Shown here one piece after another: positions 44,548-54,192 of a stretch of DNA of 64,000 nucleotides. The notes beneath the pieces were generated by a model. The model saw only the letters and a program-made list of their open reading frames with translations. It searched no databases and was not told the origin of the DNA. A program made the position numbers and the translations under genes. This stretch comes from Verrucomicrobiota bacterium. Its GTDB lineage: Bacteria; Verrucomicrobiota; Verrucomicrobiia; CAIQCK01. The stretch is from the NCBI GenBank assembly GCA_016222825.1, contig JACRQF010000019.1, positions 62,001 through 126,000 of the forward strand. Reading direction: 5' to 3'. Position 1 is the first letter of the stretch, and every line of letters starts with the position of its first letter.

Positions 44548-47500
44548 CTACGGCCGGGTTTCGACCGTGGCCACGGACAACGTCGGCGGATTTGCCAGCG
44601 TCATCGTTCGCCGCAAGTCCTCCATCGTCTTCGCAAGGTTCGCTTTGCCGTCGAGCACGCCTCCGAACACAACGAAATGCGGCGCGCCGCCTGCGCCATC
44701 AACACCAACCCCGCCCATGCCGCCGCCGGGGCCGGCGCGATGCGTTGCCGTCCCGTCGGGCGTGGCGCATGCGAGCGTCAAGCCGTCGGGACGGAACTTC
44801 GCACCCCATGTCGTCGCCGGCTCCGCCTCGCTCAAGATGCCCGGCTTCGAGAGGCTGCCGGTCCGGCTGTTGGAGAAACGAAACTGGCCGGGCGTCTTGC
44901 TCGACGCGGACATGAGATCGGCGTCGTCGAAGTTCCAGCAATCACTCACGGGCTGGCTCAACTGCACCTCGCACCACGGCTGGTCGCCGTAGAAGCTGAC
45001 GACCTTGGTGAAACCATCCGCCGCTTTCATGCGATAGCGCACCAGCACCGGCCCGCGCGCTTCGCAAGTGAGCGAGAACGGCTCGCTGCGGTAGCCGCGC
45101 ACGTCGAAGAAGCCCGCCCAACCGCGCTCGCCTGGCTGGGTGATGTCGAGGCCGCCGAGCGCCTTCACCTGCCAGATGAACGCATGACCGCCTTCCGCGC
45201 CGAGCCGCACCTTGACCGCCGCGTTCTCAACCCAGTTGTCGCGCGTCTTGAGGCCGGCGTAGTTCGCTGCCGGCTTCGGCATGCTGTCGAAGTAGATGTA
45301 GAAGAACCGTGGTGTCTTCGGCTGCGTTCGACCACGCGCGATCCAGACGACGTTGCCGGCGGCGTGTCGCTGTGCGTCAAACTTCGCGGACGGGTCGAAC
45401 TGGCTCGGCAACTCGCGCCCATCCTCCACTACGCGCACCGACGACGGATCGAGAGCCGCGCCAGAAAGCAGCTTGGTGAAGTTCACCGTCGCCTCCACCG
45501 GATAATCCGTGCGTTCGAACTTCCCGGCGTCCAGTTTCACCAGCACGCGATGCTTCCAGTCGCTGTTCCACCACTTGCAGCGCGCGGCGAAATTCTTCGG
45601 CGGCTCGAACGGCTCCGGCGCGCGGCTGCGGCGGATGGCGCTGCGGTCGCCAAAACCAAGCTTCTCCGGCTCCGGCAAGAAGCCAGTCTGCTCATAAGTC
45701 GCGAGTGTCTCGCTGAGTTGCTTCGCCTTCGCTTCAAAGCGCTCCGCCAGCGCGTCGTAGCGCGCCGTAATCGTCTCCAGATAATACGGCCGGTTCTCGA
45801 CGAACCAGAGCCGGCGATACTCGTCACGCAAACGAATAACCTCATCTCCCATCGCCCGCAACCGCGCCGCGCCGTCGCGCAAGGCCGCTTTCGCAAGCCT
45901 TCGGCTCTGTGGCTCGTCCGCGGCGCGGCGGTAGGCGGCGGCGATTTCGTCGGCAATCAGGAGCTTCTTCGCCAGCAAACTCCAGCGGCCTGCGGCGAAC
46001 ACCATCGCGTCGAGGCTCGCCTCGTTTGCGCGCACCTTCGACCGGTTTTGCCCGATGAGCGTCCGCGCGCGGCCTGATGACTCAACGATCTGTTGCAGCC
46101 GCTTCGCGAGGTCGGTGCCGGCGGGCCGCTGTCCGGTGAACGGGTCTTCCCAGAAAGCCGAGTCCGTCGAGCGCGGCGCGCGCAACACGCGGTGCAAACT
46201 GCCGAGCAGGTTGATCGCCTCCGTCAGCTCCAGCACGTCAGCGCCGTAGAACACCGGCGCGAACGCCGCATCGAAACGCGCGGTGTCGAATCTCTCCGGC
46301 TGCCACGCGCAGTCGGCGGACCAGAGGAAGCCATACCAGTTGTATTCGGTCAGATTCTCGCCGTCGTCGTCCCACGCGGTGTTGAGCATCCCTTGCGCGC
46401 CCATCGCCGCGCCGTCGCGGACGAAATACGCGATGTTGGTCCGCGCCGTCACGCAGTCGGGAAATATCTGGTTCCAACAGCTCACGCCGGGGCAGACCCA
46501 CTGATCGAGGCCCGCCGCCTTGAACGGCTCCAGCCGCGCGAGGTAGTTCGTCGCGCCGCCGTAGGTCCAGTTCATCACCACGTAGTCCTTCGGCAGCTTC
46601 GGGATCATGTCCTTGTGATGGAGCGCGATGTCGCCCCAGAACATCAACCGCTTGCCGTAAGGCTTCAGGATGTCGCGCAGCCGCTTCATGTGTTGGAGAT
46701 AGAGGCCGTCCACGCCGATCTCAGCCGCCTTCTCCTTGCTGCGGCCCTTGCCTAGCTCGAACGTCTCGTCGCAACCGACGTGGAAGAACTTCATGTCGTG
46801 GACCTGCACAAACTCCGAATAGAGATCACCGAGCAGCCTGTAGGTGCCCTCGCTCAGCGGGCAGAACACGTGGCCGCCCTCCGGCATCTCGCGCATCTCG
46901 GCGAACTCCGGGTGCTTCAGGATGTGCGCTTGGTGCGCGAACGACTGAATCTGCGGCAGCAACTCAACATGATGCTTCTTGCCGTAGGCGATGAGTTCGC
47001 GCGTCTGCTCGGCCGTGATCTCGCCGCCCTCCGGCGCGATCTGCGGATATTTGCGGAACTTGAAGACGTGCTCGGTGTAGAGGCAAAAAACGTTGATCTT
47101 GAACGCTGCCAGCGTGCGAATCTGCTTCTTGAAATACTCCATCGTTGGCACCGGCCCGCGGCTCACGTCATCCTGACATCCGCGATAGCGCAGCCCTGGC
47201 CAATCTCGGATGCGCACGCCTTCGATGGCTACGCGCCCGTCCGGCAACCGCTTTACCAGTTGCCGCAGTGTCTGCACCGCATAGAACACGCCCGCGGGTG
47301 CGTTGGCCGCCGCAACAACGGCGTCGGCGTTCACGTCGAGCACGTAGCCTTCGTCACCGAGTTCCGCCGTCGTTTTCAAGCCACGCTGCTCGCACGCCTC
47401 GCGCACCACCGTGTCACGGCTGGCAATGCCGATGAGGATCGGCCGCTTCACTTTGGAGACAATCTTCGCCTTCAACTCCTCGCGAAGCATCCCCGCCGCG

Positions 47501-47661
47501 AACCGGTCCTGCTCGTCGTCCGGTTTGCCGAGCACGATGGCGGCGTCTGTGCCAAGCACGAAGTCCGCGCCGTTCGCAATCACTTCGCGCGGCTGCGGAA
47601 TCACCTGCGCCGCCAGTGCGCTGCTGGCGAAGAGAACAAGAAGGGCAACAGAGCGGATCAT
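44548..47661 (-). CDS. Exported GH20 family beta-N-acetylhexosaminidase-like protein
   Basis: A 1037-residue secreted glycosidase. The start ATG 47661 (AAAGG box 8 nt upstream) gives signal peptide MIRSVALLVLFASSALAA. Residues about 20-145 are the GH20b N-terminal domain, and the TIM barrel follows (RDWPGLRYRGCQDDVSRGPV; NVFCLYTEHVF). The catalytic pair is D298-E299 in KFFHVGCDETFELG, as substrate-assisted GH20 enzymes require. From about residue 640 a long C-terminal region (around 400 residues) contains a second beta-rich module and no recognised motif. It starts 4 bp after the GH89 gene stop, forming an operon. Confidence 0.87.
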   Translation of the reverse strand: MIRSVALLVLFASSALAAQVIPQPREVIANGADFVLGTDAAIVLGKPDDEQDRFAAGMLREELKAKIVSKVKRPILIGIASRDTVVREACEQRGLKTTAELGDEGYVLDVNADAVVAAANAPAGVFYAVQTLRQLVKRLPDGRVAIEGVRIRDWPGLRYRGCQDDVSRGPVPTMEYFKKQIRTLAAFKINVFCLYTEHVFKFRKYPQIAPEGGEITAEQTRELIAYGKKHHVELLPQIQSFAHQAHILKHPEFAEMREMPEGGHVFCPLSEGTYRLLGDLYSEFVQVHDMKFFHVGCDETFELGKGRSKEKAAEIGVDGLYLQHMKRLRDILKPYGKRLMFWGDIALHHKDMIPKLPKDYVVMNWTYGGATNYLARLEPFKAAGLDQWVCPGVSCWNQIFPDCVTARTNIAYFVRDGAAMGAQGMLNTAWDDDGENLTEYNWYGFLWSADCAWQPERFDTARFDAAFAPVFYGADVLELTEAINLLGSLHRVLRAPRSTDSAFWEDPFTGQRPAGTDLAKRLQQIVESSGRARTLIGQNRSKVRANEASLDAMVFAAGRWSLLAKKLLIADEIAAAYRRAADEPQSRRLAKAALRDGAARLRAMGDEVIRLRDEYRRLWFVENRPYYLETITARYDALAERFEAKAKQLSETLATYEQTGFLPEPEKLGFGDRSAIRRSRAPEPFEPPKNFAARCKWWNSDWKHRVLVKLDAGKFERTDYPVEATVNFTKLLSGAALDPSSVRVVEDGRELPSQFDPSAKFDAQRHAAGNVVWIARGRTQPKTPRFFYIYFDSMPKPAANYAGLKTRDNWVENAAVKVRLGAEGGHAFIWQVKALGGLDITQPGERGWAGFFDVRGYRSEPFSLTCEARGPVLVRYRMKAADGFTKVVSFYGDQPWCEVQLSQPVSDCWNFDDADLMSASSKTPGQFRFSNSRTGSLSKPGILSEAEPATTWGAKFRPDGLTLACATPDGTATHRAGPGGGMGGVGVDGAGGAPHFVVFGGVLDGKANLAKTMEDLRRTMTLANPPTLSVATVETRP

Positions 47662-47665
47662 CGTC

Positions 47666-50272
47666 TTACCTTTCAAAAGCCATCACCTCGACCAGATGGC
47701 GGCCGGTGTTGGCGGAGTTGTGGGTTTGCGTGACGCGAATGTAGCGGACTGGCCGGGAGGCGAAAGTGCAAGTGTAGCCCTCGTCGGTGGATGGCTCCTT
47801 GTTGTTGCGGCGGTCGACGACCTTCTCCCAATGCTGCGCGTCGTTGGAAACCTCGACGGTGAAGCCGTAGTGGCGATTATCGCCGAAGAAGCAGACGACG
47901 ACCACGCGGCCGACGATCGTCGGTTTCTCCAAGTCCACTTGCCACCACGCTGCAGGGTCGCGTTGCACATCGGTTGCCCAGTAGCGGTCGGTGTCGGAGC
48001 GCATGCCGTCGTTCGCGAGGCGGGCGGGATACTGCGACAACGCGTTTGAGCACGTCGCCGGCTTGCCAGTTGTCAAACTGACGGCGTCCTGCGTGATTGG
48101 CTCGGGTTTGAACCCGTCGGAGTATTTGGTCCAGAGCTTCCGCGCGACGGCGATGCTATCGCCGCGCGGCTTTGTCGGGAAGCTCTCGCGGCGGTCGGAC
48201 CATTGCGCAGTCCACTTCAGCAGTTCCGCGTTGTATTGCTTGCTGTCCAGAGGCTTGTTCTCGCGCAACGACGCGGCTGCCGCGTCGAGGAAACGCTTCC
48301 ACCGCGGCGCGTAGTAGCCGCTGAGCATCCCGGACCACTGACGGCGCGCGTAGTCGTTGATCGCAAATGTCTCACCCCAGAGCGTCAGCACGCGCCGGGC
48401 GTTCCATTCGCACTTCGCGCGCTCGGCGGGCGTCGCGCCCCAACGCTTGGCCGCTTCGAGCCAGCCGCCGAGTAGAAACTCCTGTCGCGTCGCGAGCAGT
48501 TCGTCGAGGTCGCCGATCAGGTCCAGGAACCGCTGCGACTCTTTCTCAAGCGCTGCGACGTCTTTCGCGCGCCACGCCTTGGCCATGTCGCCGTGGAGCT
48601 TGCTAGCGTGGTCGGTCAGCACCTGACGCGCGACGTTCACAAGGTCGAAGCGGAATGTATCGGTTCTGCCGAGTTCGTCGGCCGCTTGCAGCAGGTCACG
48701 CCACGCTTCGGCGAGACGAGCATCGTCATAGGGCGTCATCCAACGGCCGCGAGTCAGCGCCGGCGCGGTGGTGACTGCGGACACGCTGCGGGTCGGTGTG
48801 TTGAGGACCGTGTCGAGCAATGTCTGCCACGCGCGTTGTGCGGCGGCGTTGTCTTTGCCGTAGCGATGCCGGGCGTAGCCGGCAAGCCACGTCTTTGAGT
48901 CCACCGCCTCATCGCGCCATGCGTTCTCGAACATCAGGTCGTAGGCGACGGGATTATAGCAAAGCCCTTCATTGACGAAGCCGAGACCGACGAGACTGCC
49001 ACTCTTTGGGTCGCGCCGCGCGGCGAACAGGCCGTCGTTGTTACGCGTCAGCGCCGCGCCGAGTCCGACGGTGCGGCCGAAGCTCTGGACATTGCACCAG
49101 AGCCACGGTTTGCCGCAAAAGGCGTCGGTCTTGTCCCACATCGGCGTGGATTCACAGTAAAGGTCGAGCACGATCATCCGCTCGTTCGGGATGGCGTCAA
49201 GGAACGCTTTGATGCGCGGTTGCTCCCAGAACTTCTTGCTGAACATAAACGCCCAGCCTTGCAGGACCCACACGGCTTGCGGATCACTCGCGGCCATGCC
49301 GTCGTAGATGGCGCGACTCAGGTTGGCCAGATACTTCAGGTCACCGTTTGGCGGCACCATCTCGATGAACGTGTCCGCCGCGTAAAGATGGTCGGTGCCG
49401 AACCGCCGCGTCTGCTCCTCCAGGAACATCTTCGCAATCTTCGCGAAGAGCGGGTCGAGCGGATCGAGCAGGTGCGTCTCCCACTCGATCCACTTGATGC
49501 GCTGAAGCGGCGCCTTGGGGAAAAGCTGTGCGACAGCGGCGGGAACGTGGCCGGTAAAACCTTGCAGCACCGGGGTCATCCCGAGTTCGCGCTCGCGGGC
49601 GAGAATCTTCTTCTCCAGTTCCTCGTGTTGTGGAATCCATTTCTTCGGCAGCGGCCCGCCGAAACCGTCGAGGCAACCCATCCATTGGAACGGCAGATAC
49701 GGCGGCCCGGCCAGAAACTCCGTGATCTGCGCGTCGCTCATGCCGAGCCGGCGACAGACTGCCTGCCAGACCGCCTCCTGACCTGTAACGGCAAGCGGCA
49801 TGTTCACGCCATTGAGCGCCATCCAGTCAATCAGCCGTTCCCACTGCTTCCAGTCCCACCACGGTCGCGAGTAGCCCAAGCAACAGTAGTTCAGGAAGTA
49901 GCGGTGCTTCGCCCAACTCACGCGCCGGACCTTCGGCTCCACGCGCGGCAACGGCTGGGGCAAGTTCAGTTGGTCGCCATACCACGACACGTGACAGTGG
50001 CAGTGATGTTTGAGAAACCAGTTCAGCCCCATCGCCATCGCGACGCCGTTGTTGCCGCGGATGACGGCCTTCCCGTCACGGCTTTCGATTTCAAACACAT
50101 CCCCCGCGGCGTCGCGCGGGATGACCTCAAACACAAACTGCCGGGTGTATGCGGGCAGCAGCCGCTTTAGCAGTCCCTCCGTCGCCGCTCGCGCGTCGCC
50201 GCCCGCTGAGGCGAGCGTTGGCAGCCAGCACAAACTCCAACAGACCAGTAGCAGCAATGCGCGACGGTTCAT
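47666..50272 (-). CDS. Exported alpha-N-acetylglucosaminidase (GH89) with discoidin-like C-terminus
   Basis: An 868-residue secreted enzyme related to human NAGLU, which removes terminal alpha-linked N-acetylglucosamine. The start ATG 50272 has a GGAGG box and gives a signal peptide (RALLLLVCWSLCWLPTLASA). The NAGLU core reads KHHCHCHVSWYGDQLNLPQP, SWAKHRYFLNYCCLGYSRPW, ERLIDWMALNGVNMPLAVTG, HLYAADTFIEMVPP and VLDLYCESTPMW. The last 130 residues look like an F5/8 type C (discoidin, CBM32-like) domain: YPARLANDGMRSDTDRYWAT, AWWQVDLEKPTIVGRVVV. It is followed directly by the GH20 gene, so the pair would strip alpha and beta N-acetylhexosamines from glycans. Confidence 0.9.
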   Translation of the reverse strand: MNRRALLLLVCWSLCWLPTLASAGGDARAATEGLLKRLLPAYTRQFVFEVIPRDAAGDVFEIESRDGKAVIRGNNGVAMAMGLNWFLKHHCHCHVSWYGDQLNLPQPLPRVEPKVRRVSWAKHRYFLNYCCLGYSRPWWDWKQWERLIDWMALNGVNMPLAVTGQEAVWQAVCRRLGMSDAQITEFLAGPPYLPFQWMGCLDGFGGPLPKKWIPQHEELEKKILARERELGMTPVLQGFTGHVPAAVAQLFPKAPLQRIKWIEWETHLLDPLDPLFAKIAKMFLEEQTRRFGTDHLYAADTFIEMVPPNGDLKYLANLSRAIYDGMAASDPQAVWVLQGWAFMFSKKFWEQPRIKAFLDAIPNERMIVLDLYCESTPMWDKTDAFCGKPWLWCNVQSFGRTVGLGAALTRNNDGLFAARRDPKSGSLVGLGFVNEGLCYNPVAYDLMFENAWRDEAVDSKTWLAGYARHRYGKDNAAAQRAWQTLLDTVLNTPTRSVSAVTTAPALTRGRWMTPYDDARLAEAWRDLLQAADELGRTDTFRFDLVNVARQVLTDHASKLHGDMAKAWRAKDVAALEKESQRFLDLIGDLDELLATRQEFLLGGWLEAAKRWGATPAERAKCEWNARRVLTLWGETFAINDYARRQWSGMLSGYYAPRWKRFLDAAAASLRENKPLDSKQYNAELLKWTAQWSDRRESFPTKPRGDSIAVARKLWTKYSDGFKPEPITQDAVSLTTGKPATCSNALSQYPARLANDGMRSDTDRYWATDVQRDPAAWWQVDLEKPTIVGRVVVVCFFGDNRHYGFTVEVSNDAQHWEKVVDRRNNKEPSTDEGYTCTFASRPVRYIRVTQTHNSANTGRHLVEVMAFER

Positions 50273-50415
50273 GTTCGTTCCTCCAAAGCGAACACTTCGC
50301 ACAAGCTGACCACGGGAGCGCCCGTGAGCGCCCACCCGAAGAGGGCGGCTGGCAGGAAGGATCGCATGGCGACGGTGTAGCACAACCACCGCCGCCGGCC
50401 AAGCGCGCAGCGAGG

Positions 50416-51132
50416 TCAATGTTGCGCAACGGCCAGGTCGTCAGGCGCGCGCTCGGCGTTGGCGGGTGCGCAGAACTTCCCGGAAGCAAGCGCCTGCAGC
50501 CTCTGTTTCTTAGCCGGCCATGCTCCTTGCGTGCCCGCCAGGAGAAAATCCACGTGCCCGTCAAGGTAAAGGACGTTCCCGCCTTCGTCGCTGTGATTGC
50601 CGCCAAAGCCCTGTTTCGCCCATCGCTGCGCGGACAAGGAAGCTTCGGCGAGTTGGTCGCACGCCAGCGGGAGGTCTTCCGTGTTTGGGCCGCCGAGGCC
50701 GAACGCGTAGGCGTAGCAGTTCTCGCCCGCCTTCAACGCGTCGGTGCGGGCGCCACCTGTTGACGACCCTTCGGAAACACCGTCGGCGCGGTAGCCGCGC
50801 GTAGCGGCGCTCTTGCAAACAAACACGGTTTCGTTGTTCATCCAGCGAGGGAACAACAGCGCGAAGTGTTTGTTCGCGCTGTCGCCCACCGAGCCGGTGA
50901 ACGGATAGCGGCCGTCGCTGTCCTGCGCATAGGCGTGGAGAGCGAGGCCGATTTGCCGAAGATTGTTGGAGCACGCCGTGCGACGAATCTTTTCCATCGC
51001 CTTGGCGATCTGCGGCATCACCATGCCCGCCATGACGCCGATGATGGCCATCACCACCAGCAGTTCCACAAGCGTGAAGCCGCGCGCGCGCAGTCGGCGG
51101 CTGGTTAGAGGTTGCATTGGGTTTGGTTTCAT
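50416..51132 (-). CDS. Prepilin-like protein with H-x9-DG type C-terminus
   Basis: A 238-residue type II pseudopilin-like protein. The start ATG 51132 follows AAAGGAG. The N-terminal methylation signature is [20 protein letters not shown], with the prepilin peptidase site after Gly in ARG-FTLVE. A globular part with paired Cys follows. The late [20 protein letters not shown] is the H-x9-DG motif typical of the large DUF1559-type families in Verrucomicrobia and Planctomycetes. It is an isolated gene, not part of a secretion-system cluster. A direct repeat (51201-51217) upstream matches one upstream of the adjacent response regulator operon, so it may be that operon's target. Confidence 0.87.
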   Translation of the reverse strand: MKPNPMQPLTSRRLRARGFTLVELLVVMAIIGVMAGMVMPQIAKAMEKIRRTACSNNLRQIGLALHAYAQDSDGRYPFTGSVGDSANKHFALLFPRWMNNETVFVCKSAATRGYRADGVSEGSSTGGARTDALKAGENCYAYAFGLGGPNTEDLPLACDQLAEASLSAQRWAKQGFGGNHSDEGGNVLYLDGHVDFLLAGTQGAWPAKKQRLQALASGKFCAPANAERAPDDLAVAQH

Positions 51133-51200
51133 CGTCGGCTCCTTTCCGGTGGTTGTTGTTCCACTGCGACTCAACATACCGGCAATGCGACGACGGAAAA

Positions 51201-51217
51201 GTAAAAGGGCTGTAAAA
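51201..51217 (-). promoter_or_regulatory. OmpR-type operator upstream of the prepilin-like gene
   Basis: On the minus strand TTTTAC (51217-51212), 5 nt, TTTTAC (51206-51201), followed by TT. Two identical hexamers lie 11 bp apart, one helical turn, as in PhoB/OmpR-family operators. TTTTCC then TATGTT with a 16-nt spacer follow downstream as a possible promoter, so the site lies just upstream of -35. The same repeat is found upstream of the response regulator gene. Confidence 0.5.
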
Positions 51218-51262
51218 GAGGGACGGTCGCTGGTGAGGCGCGCGTTGCGCGTCGCGACGCCG

Positions 51263-52990
51263 TCAGGACGCCGGCGCTGCTTGGATGGGGAACTTCACCG
51301 TGAACACCACGCCTCCGCCGGGCGCGTCATCGCAACCAACCTTCGCGTCGTGAGCGCGAGCCAGCGCCTGCACCAGCGCCAGTCCGAGGCCAAGACCCGC
51401 CGGCGAGTCCGCATCGCTGCCGCGGGCGAACGGACGAAAGAGCCGGCGGCGGACGGCGGCGGAAACGCCCGGACCATGATCGGCGACCGCAAGCGTCACC
51501 GAATCGCCGTCGCGGGCGAGCGTCACGCGAATGGTGCGATTGGCCGCCGCGCGTGTGTATTTCTCCGCGTTGTCGAGAAGATTCTGGAGGATCTCGGCAA
51601 CCGCATCGCGGTCGAGGCACACCAGAGGCAGATCGCTGGCGAGGATTGTCTCCACTCGCGCCCCGGCCGCCTCCAACGCAGGCTGCTGGCGGGTGACACA
51701 GTCACGCACGATCACGGCAAGATCGCCCGGTTCCGGCCGCACGCGCAGCGCGCCGCGCTCCAGCCGCGTGAAGCCCAGCACGTTGCCCACGACGCGGCTG
51801 AGCCGCTCGACCTCGCCGGCGATGCGGCGGGCGTAGTCCTTCGTATGCGCGGGATCGCCGAGTCCCTCGGCGAGCATATCGCCATACATCCGCAACCCCG
51901 TCAGCGGTGTGCGTAATTCGTGAGCCGCCGCCGCCGCGAACTGCGACCGCTGCCGCGCCAGCCGATCCGTCCACCATACCAGCGCCACGACGCACAACCC
52001 GACGGCGGCAGCCCCCATCACGCCCTTGGTGAAGGACTCTCTGAAACTCTCTTGCGCCTCGCGTCCGGTGTTGCGAGCCACCGCCATCGCGTGGCCGGCA
52101 AACACCGACACGCGCCAAGACGCCGGCGCGATGGGCACCGCCGCTTCCGTGGCGTCCGACGGAGGGCCGGGCAGAAACTGAGTCGGGAACTTGGCGCCTC
52201 GCAACAACTCGCCCATCGCGTCTTCGTCTATCACGAATCCCTGCGCCAACATGCCGTCGCGCGCCCGCACCTCGCGCAACGCCACGAGTGTGTCGGTTTC
52301 GTTCATTACGATCGTGTGCCAACGGAACGGCCCAACGCGGACGCGAACCTCGCCCGCCTTCGTCATTCGAGGGCGCTCACCCGGCTTGCCGCTCTTGATG
52401 GCGGCGTAAAGCCGGCTCGCGCTGAGATTCTGCTCATACGCCGCGGCGCTCATGACTTCCGTTCTCGTCTCGTCCGTCCCGGTGGAGGACGTTGATGGCT
52501 GCGTGGAACGGAGTTTCTCCAGGCACGCTGCCGCGACCGTCTGCAACTCACGCTGGAGCGCGCGCTGGGCAGGCTCAACCGCGGCGCCGGCCGTATCCGG
52601 CAGTTCGTCGTTCAACGTCGGAAGCGTCAGCCGCCTGGCTGCGTCTATCTGGAAATGCGCGCGCACCAGCGGGTCCGCCGGCCCGTGTGCCAGCGGCGAC
52701 GGAATCACGGCCGCGCCTACGTAAGCGCCCTTCGGATCGTGGTAGAGGTTTTGGTAATGGTAGAAGGGCCGGCGCGATTCGGCTTCGCGCAGCGTTTCAA
52801 GTCGCGAGCCGAGCCGGTCGGCGAGTCGCTCCGCCAGCACCTCGGCGGATCGGCGCGGCGCTTCTTCAGACCGCAACGCCTCCGTCGTCACCTCGCGCGA
52901 ACCGACAACGAACCACGACACGCTTGGCACCGCCAACGCGACAGCGGTCAACACAAACGCGAGCGCGGTCTTGTTCACGGCGATCTTCAT
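51263..52990 (-). CDS. Membrane sensor histidine kinase (partner of the OmpR-type regulator)
   Basis: A 575-residue sensor kinase. An N-terminal membrane segment ([20 protein letters not shown]) is followed by a roughly 280-residue extracytoplasmic region with no motif I can name, and a second membrane segment ([20 protein letters not shown]). HisKA has [20 protein letters not shown]. The HATPase N box is [16 protein letters not shown]1 is VADHGPGV and G2 is [20 protein letters not shown] 52990 is chosen because it forms ATGA with the regulator's stop. An in-frame ATG four codons upstream also exists. It is transcribed after the regulator. Confidence 0.9.
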   Translation of the reverse strand: MKIAVNKTALAFVLTAVALAVPSVSWFVVGSREVTTEALRSEEAPRRSAEVLAERLADRLGSRLETLREAESRRPFYHYQNLYHDPKGAYVGAAVIPSPLAHGPADPLVRAHFQIDAARRLTLPTLNDELPDTAGAAVEPAQRALQRELQTVAAACLEKLRSTQPSTSSTGTDETRTEVMSAAAYEQNLSASRLYAAIKSGKPGERPRMTKAGEVRVRVGPFRWHTIVMNETDTLVALREVRARDGMLAQGFVIDEDAMGELLRGAKFPTQFLPGPPSDATEAAVPIAPASWRVSVFAGHAMAVARNTGREAQESFRESFTKGVMGAAAVGLCVVALVWWTDRLARQRSQFAAAAAHELRTPLTGLRMYGDMLAEGLGDPAHTKDYARRIAGEVERLSRVVGNVLGFTRLERGALRVRPEPGDLAVIVRDCVTRQQPALEAAGARVETILASDLPLVCLDRDAVAEILQNLLDNAEKYTRAAANRTIRVTLARDGDSVTLAVADHGPGVSAAVRRRLFRPFARGSDADSPAGLGLGLALVQALARAHDAKVGCDDAPGGGVVFTVKFPIQAAPAS

Positions 52991-53667
52991 CGCTTGCCCC
53001 ATGCGTAGCCGACGCCTTTGACCGAGACGACGATCCTAGGATTCGCCGGGTCGCGCTCGATCTTCTGGCGGAGGTTGGCCACCGTCATGTCCACGGTGCG
53101 CGTCTCCATGTCCGCGCGCGCGCCCCAAACCTGCTCCAGTAATTCCGCGCGAGAGACAGTGCGGGCGCGATGGCGATGGAGCCAGCGCAACAAGCCAACC
53201 TCCCGCGGCGTCAGTGCGGTGATCTGTTTGCCGCGCCTCGCCTCGCAGCGGCCGAAGTCAAAGTGGCAGTCGTCCGTCTCGGCCACATCCGGGCCGGCAG
53301 GCGCGGCCTTTGCGCGGCGACCCAGCGCCTCGACGCGGGCCAGCAGTTCCTTTGCGCCAAACGGTTTGGTGACGTAATCATCCGCGCCCGTGCGCAGCCC
53401 GCGCACCTTGTCCTCCTCCGAGCCGCGCGCCGTCAGCATCAAGATCGGCAGCGCCGGCCGCGCCTTGCGCAACCGCTGGCAGACCTCGAGGCCATCGAGC
53501 TTCGGCAGCATCAGGTCGAGCAGCACCAAGTCGAAGCTGGTTTCCAACCCCCACCGCGTCGCGCTGAGACCGTCGGATACCGCTTCAACGCTGTGCCCCG
53601 CGCCCGACAGCAGTTCCACCAACCCGTCGCGCAACACCGGCTCGTCCTCGACGACCAGAATCTTCAT
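52987..53667 (-). CDS. OmpR/PhoB-family response regulator
   Basis: A 226-residue DNA-binding response regulator. The receiver has VEDEPV, the phospho-acceptor Asp in LVLLDLMLPKLDG, Thr in ILMLTARGSEED and Lys in DYVTKPFGAKEL. The winged-helix effector (residues about 130-226) includes ITALTPREVGLLRWLHRHRA, SRAELLEQVWG and the recognition-helix region TRTVDMTVANLRQKIERDPA. It is the first gene of a two-gene operon with the sensor kinase. A direct repeat with 11-bp period lies 39-55 bp upstream of its start, so it is probably autoregulated. Confidence 0.93.
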   Translation of the reverse strand: MKILVVEDEPVLRDGLVELLSGAGHSVEAVSDGLSATRWGLETSFDLVLLDLMLPKLDGLEVCQRLRKARPALPILMLTARGSEEDKVRGLRTGADDYVTKPFGAKELLARVEALGRRAKAAPAGPDVAETDDCHFDFGRCEARRGKQITALTPREVGLLRWLHRHRARTVSRAELLEQVWGARADMETRTVDMTVANLRQKIERDPANPRIVVSVKGVGYAWGKR

Positions 53668-53705
53668 GCGCGCCAAGTTATGAGACGGCGCGGAAGCGAG
53701 GGCAA

Positions 53706-53722
53706 GTAAAAGCTGCGTAAAA
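53706..53722 (-). promoter_or_regulatory. OmpR-type operator upstream of the response regulator operon
   Basis: On the minus strand TTTTAC (53722-53717), 5 nt, TTTTAC (53711-53706), followed by TT. It is the same 11-bp-period arrangement as upstream of the prepilin-like gene. TTGCCC (53705-53700) follows at once, then a CATAAC-type -10 about 17 nt later. The layout relative to the promoter elements is similar at both sites. Confidence 0.5.
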
Positions 53723-53745
53723 CGCAGGCGGAAACGGCCGCCGCT

Positions 53746-54126
53746 TCAATAGGCCGCGATGACTTCGATCTCCACCTGCGCGCCCTTAGGCAGCGCGGCG
53801 ACTTGCACGGTGGAGCGGGCGGGCGGGTTCGCCGGGAAACTCTTCGCGTAAACCTCGTTCATCGCGGCGAAGTCGGCGAGGTTGGTCATGAAGACGGTCG
53901 TCTTCACGACGTGCTCGATGCCGATGCCTTGCGAGGCGAGGACGGCTTTGATGTTCCCCAACACGCGCTCGGTCTGCTCCCGGATGCCGCCGGGCACAAG
54001 TTGGCCGGTGGCGGGGTCGAGCGGAATCTGGCCGGCACAGAACAGGAACTCTCCGGCGCGGACGGCTTGCGAGTAGGGGCCGACGGCTTTCGGTGCTTTG
54101 TCGGTGGCGACGATTTGGGGTTTCAT
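53746..54126 (-). CDS. ridA: RidA family enamine/imine deaminase
   Basis: A 126-residue protein of the YjgF/YER057c/UK114 family, which hydrolyses reactive enamine/imine intermediates of PLP enzymes. Conserved pieces: DKAPKAVGPYSQAVRAGEFL, FCAGQIPLDPATGQLV, EQTERVLGNIKAVL and the arginine region PPARSTVQVAALPKGAQVEI with the carboxylate-binding Arg. Size is normal for the trimeric family. It stands alone, divergent from larC. Confidence 0.94.
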   Translation of the reverse strand: MKPQIVATDKAPKAVGPYSQAVRAGEFLFCAGQIPLDPATGQLVPGGIREQTERVLGNIKAVLASQGIGIEHVVKTTVFMTNLADFAAMNEVYAKSFPANPPARSTVQVAALPKGAQVEIEVIAAY

Positions 54127-54192
54127 GGCGCTTTTCTAGCAGGCGCGCCAGTCATGGACAAGCTCTCGTTCTGCGGGTAGGCTGCGGCTGGC

